A stretch of 12,779 nucleotides of DNA from an uncultured Halomicronema sp. (GTDB taxonomy: Bacteria; Cyanobacteriota; Cyanobacteriia; Phormidesmidales; Phormidesmidaceae), in NCBI GenBank assembly GCA_937897665.1, contig CALCPB010000482.1, forward strand, positions 1-12,779, written 5' to 3'. Positions 1 through 7,700 of this stretch are shown here, in pieces. Position numbers and translations under genes: made by a program. The stretch's first letter is position 1, and each line of letters starts with the position of its first letter. Below the pieces are notes generated by a model. That model made no database searches. It had not been told where the DNA came from and was given only the letters and a program-made list of their open reading frames with translations.

Positions 1-170
1 ACTGATGGCGGTGGCCACTTTGCTGAGGACACCGAGGGGCGCTCTGATCCTGCGCGCACCAGAGAGCCCAGGAGCAGGGCAGAGCGTGATTGCGCCTTAA
101 ACAAAAGCCCCACCCAAGGTGTCAACAGTGCACCCTGAGCAGAGCTTGCCAGTCATTTCAATCTCTAAGT
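1..170. other. Left-edge spacer, no supported gene
   Basis: No protein here can be supported. On the + strand a reading frame is open from base 2 to a TAA at 98-100 (about 32 codons), which could be the tail of a gene outside the window, but its residues resemble no family I know. A hairpin with a 10-bp stem and one mismatch pairs 37-46 with 60-69; no T-run follows. On the minus strand, just past the leuA stop, a short CACC/GGTG stem (about 113-123) is followed by a T-rich stretch and might be a weak leuA terminator, but the stem is only four pairs. Confidence 0.3.
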
Positions 171-1802
171 TTAGATCCGGGCCGTGGCTGCAGCCGTGAT
201 GTCATCATTTTGAGGATGAATTGCCTTGCCGCCTTGAAGGGAGTCATACAGCCGGTTCAGGGCCTTGAGATAGGCTTGGGTAGACGCCACCACAATGTCG
301 GTGTTGGCGGCATGACCTGAAAACACGCTGTCTTTATGGCGAACGCGCACGGTGACTTCACCGATCGCGTCAATCCCAGCGGTCACCGACTGCACCGAAA
401 ATTCGCTCAGCTCGTTCGGAATGCTGACCACTCGGTGAACCGCCTTAAAGGCTGCATCGACTGGCCCAGTGCCGATGGCGACGTCAGTTAGCTCCTCGCC
501 ATTCGGAGTGCGCAGCGTAACCGTGGCGGTCGGGCGCGCATGGTCTCCACAAGAAACCTGCACATGCTCTAAATGATAGTGCTCAGGCGCTTGTTGGGTC
601 TCGTCATTCACCAGGGCTACGATATCCCAATCGGTAACGACTTTCTTTTTATCGGCCAAGTCTTTGAATCGCAGAAAGGCGCGGTTGAGTTCCTGATCAC
701 CCAATTCGTGCCCCAGTTCCTTCAAGCGAGTGCGAAAGGCATTGCGCCCCGAAAGTTTACCCAACACAATCTGGTTGTTGTTGAGGCCAATCGACTCGGC
801 ATCCATGATTTCGTAGGTGAGCTTGTTTTTGAGCACGCCATCTTGGTGAATACCCGATTCGTGGGCAAAGGCGTTAGCCCCGACGATCGCCTTATTGGGC
901 TGCACAAACATGCCTGTCAGGGTCGAAACCAATCGCGATGTTTGATAAATCTCCGGCGTGTTGATGTTGGTCAATGGGGCTTCTGACTCGGCTGGACGAC
1001 CCAAAAACGGGTTGTAAAAACTACGCCGCACATGCAGGGCCATCACCAATTCTTCTAGCGCGGCATTCCCAGCACGCTCGCCAATGCCGTTGATGGTGCA
1101 CTCGAGCTGACGCGCCCCGTTTTTAACCGCCTCTAAGAAGTTGGCGACGGCCAAGCCCAAATCGTTGTGGCCGTGTACAGAGATGATGGCTTGGTCGATG
1201 TTGGGCACATTTTCACTAATGCCGCGAATCAGATCGCCAAACTCGGTCGGTGTCAAATAGCCCACCGTATCAGGAATGTTGACGGTGGTCGCCCCCGCCG
1301 CGATCGCGGCAGTCAACACCTGGTACAGAAATTCTGGCTCAGAGCGCCCGGCATCCTCCGGCGAAAACTCCACATCATCGGTGAACGTTTTGGCATAGGT
1401 GACCATTTCTTCGGTGATGGCCAGCACCTCTTCGCGATTCTTGCGCAGCTTGTACTGCATGTGGATGTCGGAGGTGGCAATAAAGGTATGGATGCGACCG
1501 TTGGCTGCCGGGGCGATCGCGCGACCTGCTGCTTCAATATCCTGACGGGTGGCCCGCGCCAAGCCACAAATGGTGGGGCCTTCGGGGGTACCTACTTGCT
1601 CAGCAATTTGTTGAACGGCGGCAAAATCGCCAGGGCTGGCAAACGGAAACCCCGCTTCAATAATGTCGACCCCCAGTCGTGCCAGCTGCCGAGCGATCTT
1701 CAGTTTTTCATCCACGTTCAGCGTGGCTCCTGGAGACTGCTCTCCATCACGCAAGGTGGTATCAAAGATCAAAATCCGGTCGGACTGGGAGGGATTACTC
1801 AT
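171..1802 (-). CDS. leuA: 2-isopropylmalate synthase
   Basis: LeuA condenses acetyl-CoA with 2-oxoisovalerate to give 2-isopropylmalate, the first committed step of leucine synthesis in the cytoplasm. The 543 residues fit the long, leucine-regulated bacterial form. Residues 8-270 form the catalytic TIM barrel: DTTLRDGEQ at 14-22 (D14 a metal ligand), HGHNDLG at 210-216 (H210 and H212 metal ligands) and GERAGN ending at N246, the last expected ligand. A linker follows, then a C-terminal domain from about residue 390 of the kind that binds leucine for feedback inhibition. The ATG at 1802 places the DTTLRDGEQ motif at the usual distance from the N terminus. No clear Shine-Dalgarno precedes it, which is common in cyanobacteria. 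It stands alone, with no other leu gene adjacent, as is usual in this phylum. Homocitrate synthase and citramalate synthase are relatives, but the motif set and length favour LeuA. Confidence 0.96.
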   Translation of the reverse strand: MSNPSQSDRILIFDTTLRDGEQSPGATLNVDEKLKIARQLARLGVDIIEAGFPFASPGDFAAVQQIAEQVGTPEGPTICGLARATRQDIEAAGRAIAPAANGRIHTFIATSDIHMQYKLRKNREEVLAITEEMVTYAKTFTDDVEFSPEDAGRSEPEFLYQVLTAAIAAGATTVNIPDTVGYLTPTEFGDLIRGISENVPNIDQAIISVHGHNDLGLAVANFLEAVKNGARQLECTINGIGERAGNAALEELVMALHVRRSFYNPFLGRPAESEAPLTNINTPEIYQTSRLVSTLTGMFVQPNKAIVGANAFAHESGIHQDGVLKNKLTYEIMDAESIGLNNNQIVLGKLSGRNAFRTRLKELGHELGDQELNRAFLRFKDLADKKKVVTDWDIVALVNDETQQAPEHYHLEHVQVSCGDHARPTATVTLRTPNGEELTDVAIGTGPVDAAFKAVHRVVSIPNELSEFSVQSVTAGIDAIGEVTVRVRHKDSVFSGHAANTDIVVASTQAYLKALNRLYDSLQGGKAIHPQNDDITAAATARI

Positions 1803-2267
1803 GGGGTTTCACAGTCAATCAATAAACAACAATCAATTTGTATCGACACGCACCATTCTAATTCCATCTCCCGACCATCTGTCCCTTTTCTAAATCAATA
1901 ATTAGGGGTTTGCTGACTTTTCGGATGCGCGACGCAGGCGATCGCTAATCAGTCGCTGGGTCGAATAAAACGTTGAGCTGGTCGCCGATATTGGCTCCGC
2001 TCAATGAGCTAGTCAGACTACACGTAAGAGTTGAGCTGCGGTGTTTGCCTTGCCAGCGAGGCTACGCCACGCAATGACTTCGAGAGGAGCTACCCCATCG
2101 GCAGGACCTAGGCGTCTGTCGATTCAGGAGGCGATCGCCCCTGAAGTTGTTGACAAAGATCGTAGTCAAACCTGGGAATTTTAGTTCTACTTTGTGCCTT
2201 AGACGACTGACAACCCAGAAGTGACCTTGAGATTGTAAATGCTGGTATTGTTTCTCAGCAGGTTTGT
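1803..2267. other. Intergenic region between leuA and the small exported gene
   Basis: This 465-bp divergent spacer must hold the promoters of leuA (leftward) and of the exported protein (rightward). I see no well-spaced sigma-70 pair. A TAGAAT on the minus strand at 1855-1860 could be a leuA -10 box but lacks a fitting -35, and a perfect TTGACA at 2150-2155 lacks a -10 at normal distance. Two HIP1 palindromes lie near 1938 and 2131. No reading frame here looks coding. Confidence 0.5.
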
Positions 2268-2669
2268 GTGAAGCGTTTCTTGGGTTTGTTGGGTTCAGTG
2301 GGCTTGATGCTAGCAGCTCCGATGGCTGCTGAAGCGGCTCGCTTGTCTTTAGTCGGTAATGTGAAATTAGTAGCGGCCGAATTGCCAGTTGAAGATGCCC
2401 GCGTCACGGTCACCTTTCACGGCCATGAAATGGGCATTCACGAATATACAACCCAGCGCCGAATTCGAGTCCGCACTAATGCTGATGGTAGTTTTGAAGC
2501 TGTGGTGAAAGTGCCTGACGATCGCTACATCTGGACCCACGCCACAGTTGAGATTGACGAAACTGACATGAGTAAGGCTGCGATTGCTCAAACCCTGTGC
2601 CAAATCGATGAACAAGGGGGGGGCTACTGCAGCAAAAGCTTTAACGTCAATCCCTTAGGCAGCCAATAA
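2268..2669 (+). CDS. Small exported beta-sandwich-like protein, function unknown
   Basis: I do not recognise a named family. The 133-residue product starts with a classic Sec signal peptide: K2 and R3, a hydrophobic stretch at 4-20, and an AEA cleavage motif at 21-23, so the mature protein should be periplasmic or secreted. The mature part is rich in alternating beta-strand sequence. The pattern VEDARVTVTF (41-50) followed by RVRTNADGSF (67-76) resembles the strands and Asp-Gly turn of carboxypeptidase-regulatory or transthyretin-like domains; this is inference from pattern only. C111 and C121 could form a disulfide outside the cytoplasm. The start is GTG at 2268, with AGG five bases upstream, and is chosen because it gives a complete signal peptide. 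The gene converges on the sugar transferase and ends just before a strong inverted repeat. Confidence 0.8.
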   Translation: MKRFLGLLGSVGLMLAAPMAAEAARLSLVGNVKLVAAELPVEDARVTVTFHGHEMGIHEYTTQRRIRVRTNADGSFEAVVKVPDDRYIWTHATVEIDETDMSKAAIAQTLCQIDEQGGGYCSKSFNVNPLGSQ

Positions 2670-2691
2670 TCCTTGACTCGCTTCTTAATCT

Positions 2692-2743
2692 CTCCAACCA
2701 GAAAGGGCGCTCTGCAAAATCAGAGCGCCCTTTCTGGTTGGAG
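2692..2743. terminator. Bidirectional hairpin terminator, perfect 23-bp stem
   Basis: Bases 2692-2714 are exactly complementary to 2721-2743, with a six-base loop (CAAAAT). The core is a GC-rich stem beginning GGGCGCTCTG, flanked within the dyad by AAA on one side and TTT on the other, so each strand presents a GC hairpin followed by a short U-run. It lies 23 bases after the stop of the exported-protein gene and 15 bases beyond the stop of the convergent sugar transferase, the place for a shared terminator. Confidence 0.85.
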
Positions 2744-2757
2744 CATAATTGCCTGAT

Positions 2758-3438
2758 TTAATAGGCGTCGGAGCGCGATAACAGATGAAAAACGGTTCTG
2801 AAGATGAGCCGTAGATCGTAAATGGGATTCCAAAGCTCTTGATAAAGCAAGTCAAGCTTGACGACTTCTTCAAAATCTTTGATTGAAGAGCGACCGCTCA
2901 CCTGCCACTGACCGGTAATGCCGGGTTTGACGTTCAAGCGCTCCCAGTGGTGGCTAGCATAATTAGCCACTTCATCACCAGTGGGGGGGCGCGTGCCGAC
3001 TAAGCTCATGTCTCCCTTGAGCACGTTCCAAAACTGAGGAAACTCATCGAGACTCGTGCGCCGCAAAAACTGACCCACTCGGGTAATGCGCGGGTCGTTT
3101 TCGTTCTTGAAAAGCTGACCCTGTACTTCATTTTTGATCAGAGCTTTTAACTCATCCGCGTTTTCGACCATTGAGCGAAACTTCCAAATGCGGAAGGTCG
3201 CCCCATGCAGGCCATAGCGCTCTTGAGAGTAAAAAATCGGGCCGCTACTTTCTAATTTAATGGCGATCGCCACTGGAATCGTGATTAAAGCCAGCACTAA
3301 GAGACCAATCAGGCTGCCCAAAATATCAATGCTGCGTTTGATAATGCAAGATGCTGAAGGATGAATAACTGGGGGAAGTTGTCTAGCGGTCATGGTGGCG
3401 GTAGCGGCAACGGTTGAGGTAGATGCGAGCGATTCCAT
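2758..3438 (-). CDS. Polyprenyl-phosphate sugar-1-phosphate transferase (exopolysaccharide initiation)
   Basis: This enzyme moves a hexose-1-phosphate from a UDP-sugar to undecaprenyl phosphate in the inner membrane, the first step in building exopolysaccharide or O-antigen repeat units. The 226 residues match the short, catalytic-only form of the bacterial sugar transferase family (Pfam Bac_transf). Visible in order are KRSIDI (34-39), a single membrane-embedded hydrophobic helix (about 40-60), PIFYSQERYG (67-76), FRIWKFRSM (82-90), the catalytic SLDE with the Asp-Glu pair at 131-132, PQFWNVLKGDMSLVGTRPP (134-152) and KPGITG (171-176). The sugar specificity cannot be read from the sequence. 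The N-terminal 30 residues are low-complexity and Ala/Thr-rich. The ATG at 3438 has no obvious Shine-Dalgarno. No glycosyltransferase, flippase or polymerase gene is adjacent, so it is an isolated gene rather than part of a visible polysaccharide cluster. Confidence 0.93.
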   Translation of the reverse strand: MESLASTSTVAATATMTARQLPPVIHPSASCIIKRSIDILGSLIGLLVLALITIPVAIAIKLESSGPIFYSQERYGLHGATFRIWKFRSMVENADELKALIKNEVQGQLFKNENDPRITRVGQFLRRTSLDEFPQFWNVLKGDMSLVGTRPPTGDEVANYASHHWERLNVKPGITGQWQVSGRSSIKDFEEVVKLDLLYQELWNPIYDLRLIFRTVFHLLSRSDAY

Positions 3439-4162
3439 AGAACTTCAAGGATTAAGTTTTCGGGAGACTTGTAAAACTGCGTATTTACACTCATGCACTC
3501 TGTTAAGGAAAATCTAACGAACTTCTATGTTTTCCCCAGTGCTAATTGAGGTGTTTTGAACAAATTTGCGGGATCTTTGCATTCGCATGAAGCTTTCATG
3601 AAGCTAATGCGATGGTCTTCGAGGGGAAACTGTTGGGTTGCTCAAGCACTTGATGTTTTGAGCGATCGCCGCCGCTGCTGTTGATGCGGAGTGGAGCTTT
3701 TGGGGTCAGGCATGACGGATAGATTGCCAGCCTGCACCGGGGGCTTAATCTCTGATCTTGTGCTCAGTAGCCGTTAATACCGGTTCTCAATTACGAAGTA
3801 ATTTCTGTGGCAAGACGAAATAACCCCAGAACTCGGGACGCCCAAAGTAGCGTGGTCTCGCAGAAGGGTGGTCAGCACTGCGATCGCTCACAGATGCCCT
3901 AAATCGCCGCCAGGAGGGTGGGTTGGGTAAGCTGCCGTACTTTATCAAGCCTCCGCCCAGTGGCTGATGCGTTTTGCTCAACAAGCTGCGGGCATCGTTT
4001 GTCTGGTCGCGTGACCCCCAGACCGTTTGTGCGGCCAGGAGACGGGCGCGGTGATTCTCGCAACAGCGTGGGACACGTCATGGCAGCCGGGCACATTAAT
4101 AGCGCCTATGGTTTGCGCTGTATGAACAGACCCTAGAGAGTTAAGAGCTGCCATCACTCGTT
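3439..4162. other. 724-bp gene-free region upstream of the TIR locus
   Basis: Several short open frames exist on both strands (for example 3918-4136 + and 3899-4096 -), but they overlap one another, are rich in Arg, Pro and Ser, and look like chance frames. Two HIP1 palindromes lie near 3662 and 3881. The segment must carry the promoters for the leftward sugar transferase and the rightward TIR gene, but I could not pick a convincing -35/-10 pair. An imperfect dyad with internal direct repeat is listed at 3579-3610. A small hairpin (AGCGC paired with GCGCT, around 4100-4120) lies about 45 bases before the TIR start. Confidence 0.5.
3579..3610. repeat. Imperfect dyad with nested direct repeat
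   Basis: GCATT at 3579-3583 pairs with AATGC at 3606-3610. Inside lies CATGAA/TTCATG around a short centre, and the octamer ATGAAGCT occurs twice, three bases apart. The element sits about 140 bases upstream of the sugar transferase start and could be an operator, but there is no independent support for a regulator. Confidence 0.3.
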
Positions 4163-4738
4163 ATGAATCTGCTGAAAGATGTCTTTATTTCTAACGGACG
4201 GGCCGACAGCCGAGAATTCGCCCAACACCTGTGCAATCGCTTGACCGAGGCTGGCTACACCGTTTGGTTTGACTACAACGACATTCCTCCCGGCAAAGAC
4301 TATCAGCTGCGCATTAATGACGGCATCGCCAAAGCCGACAACTTTCTGTTTATCATTTCGCCCCACGCGACTAACTCGGCCTATTGTCGCAAAGAGATCG
4401 ACCTCGCGATTGCGCTCAACAAGCGCCTAGTGCCGATCATGCACGTTGAGCAGATCAGCAAAGAAACTTGGCAGCAGCGTCATCGCCACAGCCGCGAGGC
4501 CGACTGGCAGGCTTATCAAGCGACGGGCAAGCATTCTTGTTTTACGCATCTACATCCTGAACTGGCCAAAATCAACTGGAACCAGGTGAGCTTTCAATCT
4601 GGCATCAATGATTTTGAGCAGTCATTTCAGGCCCTGGTCGGGCTCTTTGAGCAGCAGCGAGACGTGGTGCATCAACATACGGTGTTGCTCACACGGGCGC
4701 TGACATGGGAGCAGCAGCATCGGAAAACGCCGTCGTAA
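4163..4738 (+). CDS. TIR-domain protein (N-terminal part of a split or interrupted TIR-WD40 protein)
   Basis: TIR domains of bacteria commonly cleave NAD+ or make signalling nucleotides from it. Residues 4-95 form the TIR fold: DVFIS (6-10), VWFDYNDIPPG (34-44, the BB loop), FLFIISP (61-67) and SAYCRKEIDLA (72-82), where E78 is at the position of the catalytic glutamate of NADase TIRs such as SARM1. Residues 92-165 are an extended segment (ETWQQRH, FTHLHPELAKINW) that I recall following the first TIR in related cyanobacterial proteins. From residue 172 a linker begins (HTVLLTRALTWEQQHR) that stops abruptly at a TAA. The same linker recurs twice, complete, in the next gene, and its missing second half is encoded in frame immediately after this stop. 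I therefore judge this as the front end of a longer protein ended by a nonsense codon, though a genuine separate TIR subunit is possible. There is no clear Shine-Dalgarno at the ATG. Confidence 0.85.
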   Translation: MNLLKDVFISNGRADSREFAQHLCNRLTEAGYTVWFDYNDIPPGKDYQLRINDGIAKADNFLFIISPHATNSAYCRKEIDLAIALNKRLVPIMHVEQISKETWQQRHRHSREADWQAYQATGKHSCFTHLHPELAKINWNQVSFQSGINDFEQSFQALVGLFEQQRDVVHQHTVLLTRALTWEQQHRKTPS

Positions 4739-4741
4739 CGG

Positions 4742-7700
4742 GTGGGTGATGCCTGCCGCCAGGGGATAGATTGGCTACAGGCTCGCTTTCAAGACCGGCA
4801 GTCTCCTGGCCAACCGACCGATCTGCAGTGTGAGTTTATTGCCGAGAGCCTCAAGAATGCCAAAAACTTGATGACTCAAGTGTTTTTGGCTTACGCCGAA
4901 ACCGATCGCGCGGTGATGGAGCCGGTGCGCCGCTCTCTGTGGCGAGCCGGTATCACCGTCTGGACCAATACGACTGACCTGCAACCCGGAGCCGACTTCC
5001 CCCAAGCCATCCTGCAGGGGATTGAGCAGGCAGACAACCTGGTTTATTTGCTCTCCCCGGCCTCGCTCGAATCATCCTACTGTCAGCGAGAACTTAGCTA
5101 CGCGATCGCCCTCAACAAACGCATCATTCCCATCTTGGTGAGTCCGGTCGAGGCGGCCACCTGCCCGCCAGAGTTGAGTGACTTGCACTATATCGACCTC
5201 ACTGGTAACCCGCAGGTTGGTGATTATCAGGCTGACGAGAGCGAACTGCTGCGGATTTTGCAGACCGACGATGAATATTATCAAACCCACAAACTGCTGC
5301 TGGTGCAGGCGCTGAAATGGAAGCAGCAGCACCGCAACCCCAGCATTTTGCTACGGGGCTATAATCTGCGACAGGCGGACATTTGGCTCAAAACGGCGCA
5401 GACGCGCAGCCAGCACCTGCCCACCCCCCTGCAGGCCGATTTGATCGAGGAAAGTCTGCGGCAACCGCCGCCCAGTTCCTTAGATGTCTTCATTTCGTAT
5501 TCCCGCGCTGATGCTGACTTTGCGCGGCAACTGAACGACACCCTGCAGATTTACGGCAAGCTGACCTGGTTTGACCAAGAAAGCATCGCCAATGCCAGCG
5601 CTGACTTTAAGACCGAAATTCGGCGGGGCATTGAAGTTTCCAACAACTTTGTGTTCATTTTGTCGCCGCGCTCTGTGCAGTCGCGCTACTGCGCTGAGGA
5701 GGTGGAATATGCTGCAAAGCTCAACAAGCGCTTCATCACGATTCTGCATCAGCCTATCGATCTAGAGGGTTTGCATCCTGCCTTGGCCCAGGTGCAGTGG
5801 CTCGATTTTACCCCAGCTGAGCGCGACTTTTGGGAAGATTTTAACCAGCTGGTGCGCGTACTTGAAACCGATCGCGAATATCTGCAGAGTCACACCAAAT
5901 GGTCGCAGCAGGCAATCGAATGGCAGCAGTTGCAGCAGAGCCCAGACTTGCTACTGCGGGGCAGCGAGTTTGCGATCGCCGAAGCCTGGCTGCAAGCCGC
6001 GATCAAGGAGCATAAGCAGCCCGCACCGACTGAGCTGCAGGTGAACTACATTGAAGCGAGCCAAGCCGCAATTGCCGCAGAGGTGCGTCAAGAGCAGCGG
6101 CAGCGGGTCATCTTGCGATCGCTGCTGGGCATCATGACCACCGTTGCCCTGGTGGCAGCAGGCACTGGCGTCTGGGCTTCCCACAGTCGTCGCCAGGCGA
6201 TCAAGAGTGAAATTCAAGCTCTCGCGGCCTCCTCAGAGGCGCAATTTATTACAGGCCAATCTTTTGATGCCTTGGTGACCGCCCTCAAAGCCGAAGACCG
6301 CCTGCGCGGTGCGCATTGGTTAGCTCACGACCGTCCCCTGCACGATCGCGTCACAACCGCCTTACAACAAGCGGTTTATCTGGGACGCGAAATTCATCGG
6401 CTCGAAGACTTTGAGCGCCTTGTCAGTGTGGCTAAATTTAGCCCCGATGGTCAGACGCTGATCACCGTTGATGAAGAACAGATCAAACTCTGGACGCCCG
6501 ATGGCCAACGTCTGAAAAATGCCGCTGGTTTACCCATCGCACCGCTCGAACATGCCGGTCAATTCAATAGCGTTGTATTCACCGCCGATAGTCGAGCGCT
6601 AATAATGAGCGGTTGGGATCCCGTTTCGGGTCAACCCTCAATCCAACGGTGGGATTTGGCAGGCAATGCCCTGCCGACACTGTCCTCAGAGACTACATGG
6701 CAGTGGATTGCTCCTAGCCCCGATGGCCAAACCATTGCGACATCGGATGGCAATAGTATTCGACTCTGGCACCCCGATGGCACCCTGCGCACAGACTTGC
6801 CCAATAGTGCCGCTGTCGGCTGGTTGAGCAGCTTAAGCGAATTGGGACAAAACGGCTTTAGTGAAGACGGGCAAACGCTCGTGGTTTTTGAGGGCGATCG
6901 CCAATTAGTGAAGCTATGGCGACTTGACGGTACCTATCAAGAATTTGTCGTCCCTGACGAGTTGCAGTATCGGGCGCTCAGCCCCGATGGCTCTAGGCTG
7001 ATCTTTTCTGGCGATGACCAACTGCAGGTTTATCAGCCCGACGGCACTCAGCAGGTCACCTTGGCACAGAGTCAGCTGCCCCAAAATGCCACGCTAGGCA
7101 CAGTCGTCTTGAGCGCTGATGGCCATATTGCTGCTAGCTACACCTTTAATCAAGCCAATCGTGGCCCCTTCGTCCGGCTTTGGAACCCCGAGGGCGATCT
7201 CATCGCTGCTCTCGACGGTCATGATGCCTTCATCAGTACCATGAAGTTCAGCCCCGATGGGCAACTGTTGGCGACTGCCAGGTATGACAAAACGGTCAAA
7301 CTGTGGCGCTTAGATGGCACGCTGGTCGACGATCTGCCCGGTCATGCCGACTGGATCAACAGCCTAGATTTCAGGCCGGATGGGGCGGTCTTGGCCACAG
7401 GCAGCTACGATGCGACCCTGCGCCTCTGGAGTGTTGATGTCAATCTGGCTAAAAGCACCCAAGTTGACCAGCACTTTGTAAACCCAGACCAAACGCAATT
7501 TGTCACAGGCATGACGAATGGACCGGTCAAACTTTGGCAGGCAGATGGTAGTCCCATCGCAACCCTAACCGAGCAAAATGCTGGAGTCGTGAATGCAAAC
7601 TGGAGCGCTGACGGCAGCACCCTGGTCACGACGGCTCAGCAGGCTCCGGTCTCTTTTGGGCCGGTGCAGTTGTGGAGCGCTGACGGCCAGCGGCAAGCCA

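Noticed and set aside
1167..1901. 244-codon open frame on the + strand opposite leuA
   Set aside because: It is the antisense shadow of leuA, whose motifs and length are unambiguous; the antisense translation has no family features.
2056..2096. GC-rich stretch with GAGGCTACGCC and CGAGAGGAGCTACC resembling dispersed cyanobacterial repeats
   Set aside because: Only one copy is visible in the window and no exact internal symmetry supports it, so repeat status cannot be shown.
2150..2155. Perfect TTGACA as promoter of the exported-protein gene
   Set aside because: No acceptable -10 hexamer lies 15-19 bases downstream.
3918..4136. Open reading frame of 72 codons upstream of the TIR gene on the + strand
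   Set aside because: It overlaps an equally long frame on the other strand (3899-4096), is rich in Arg, Ser and Gly, and lacks a ribosome site or any recognisable motif.
4736..4738. Recoding of the TAA as selenocysteine or pyrrolysine
   Set aside because: Those use TGA and TAG respectively, the aligned residue in sister linkers is Leu, and no recoding hairpin is evident.
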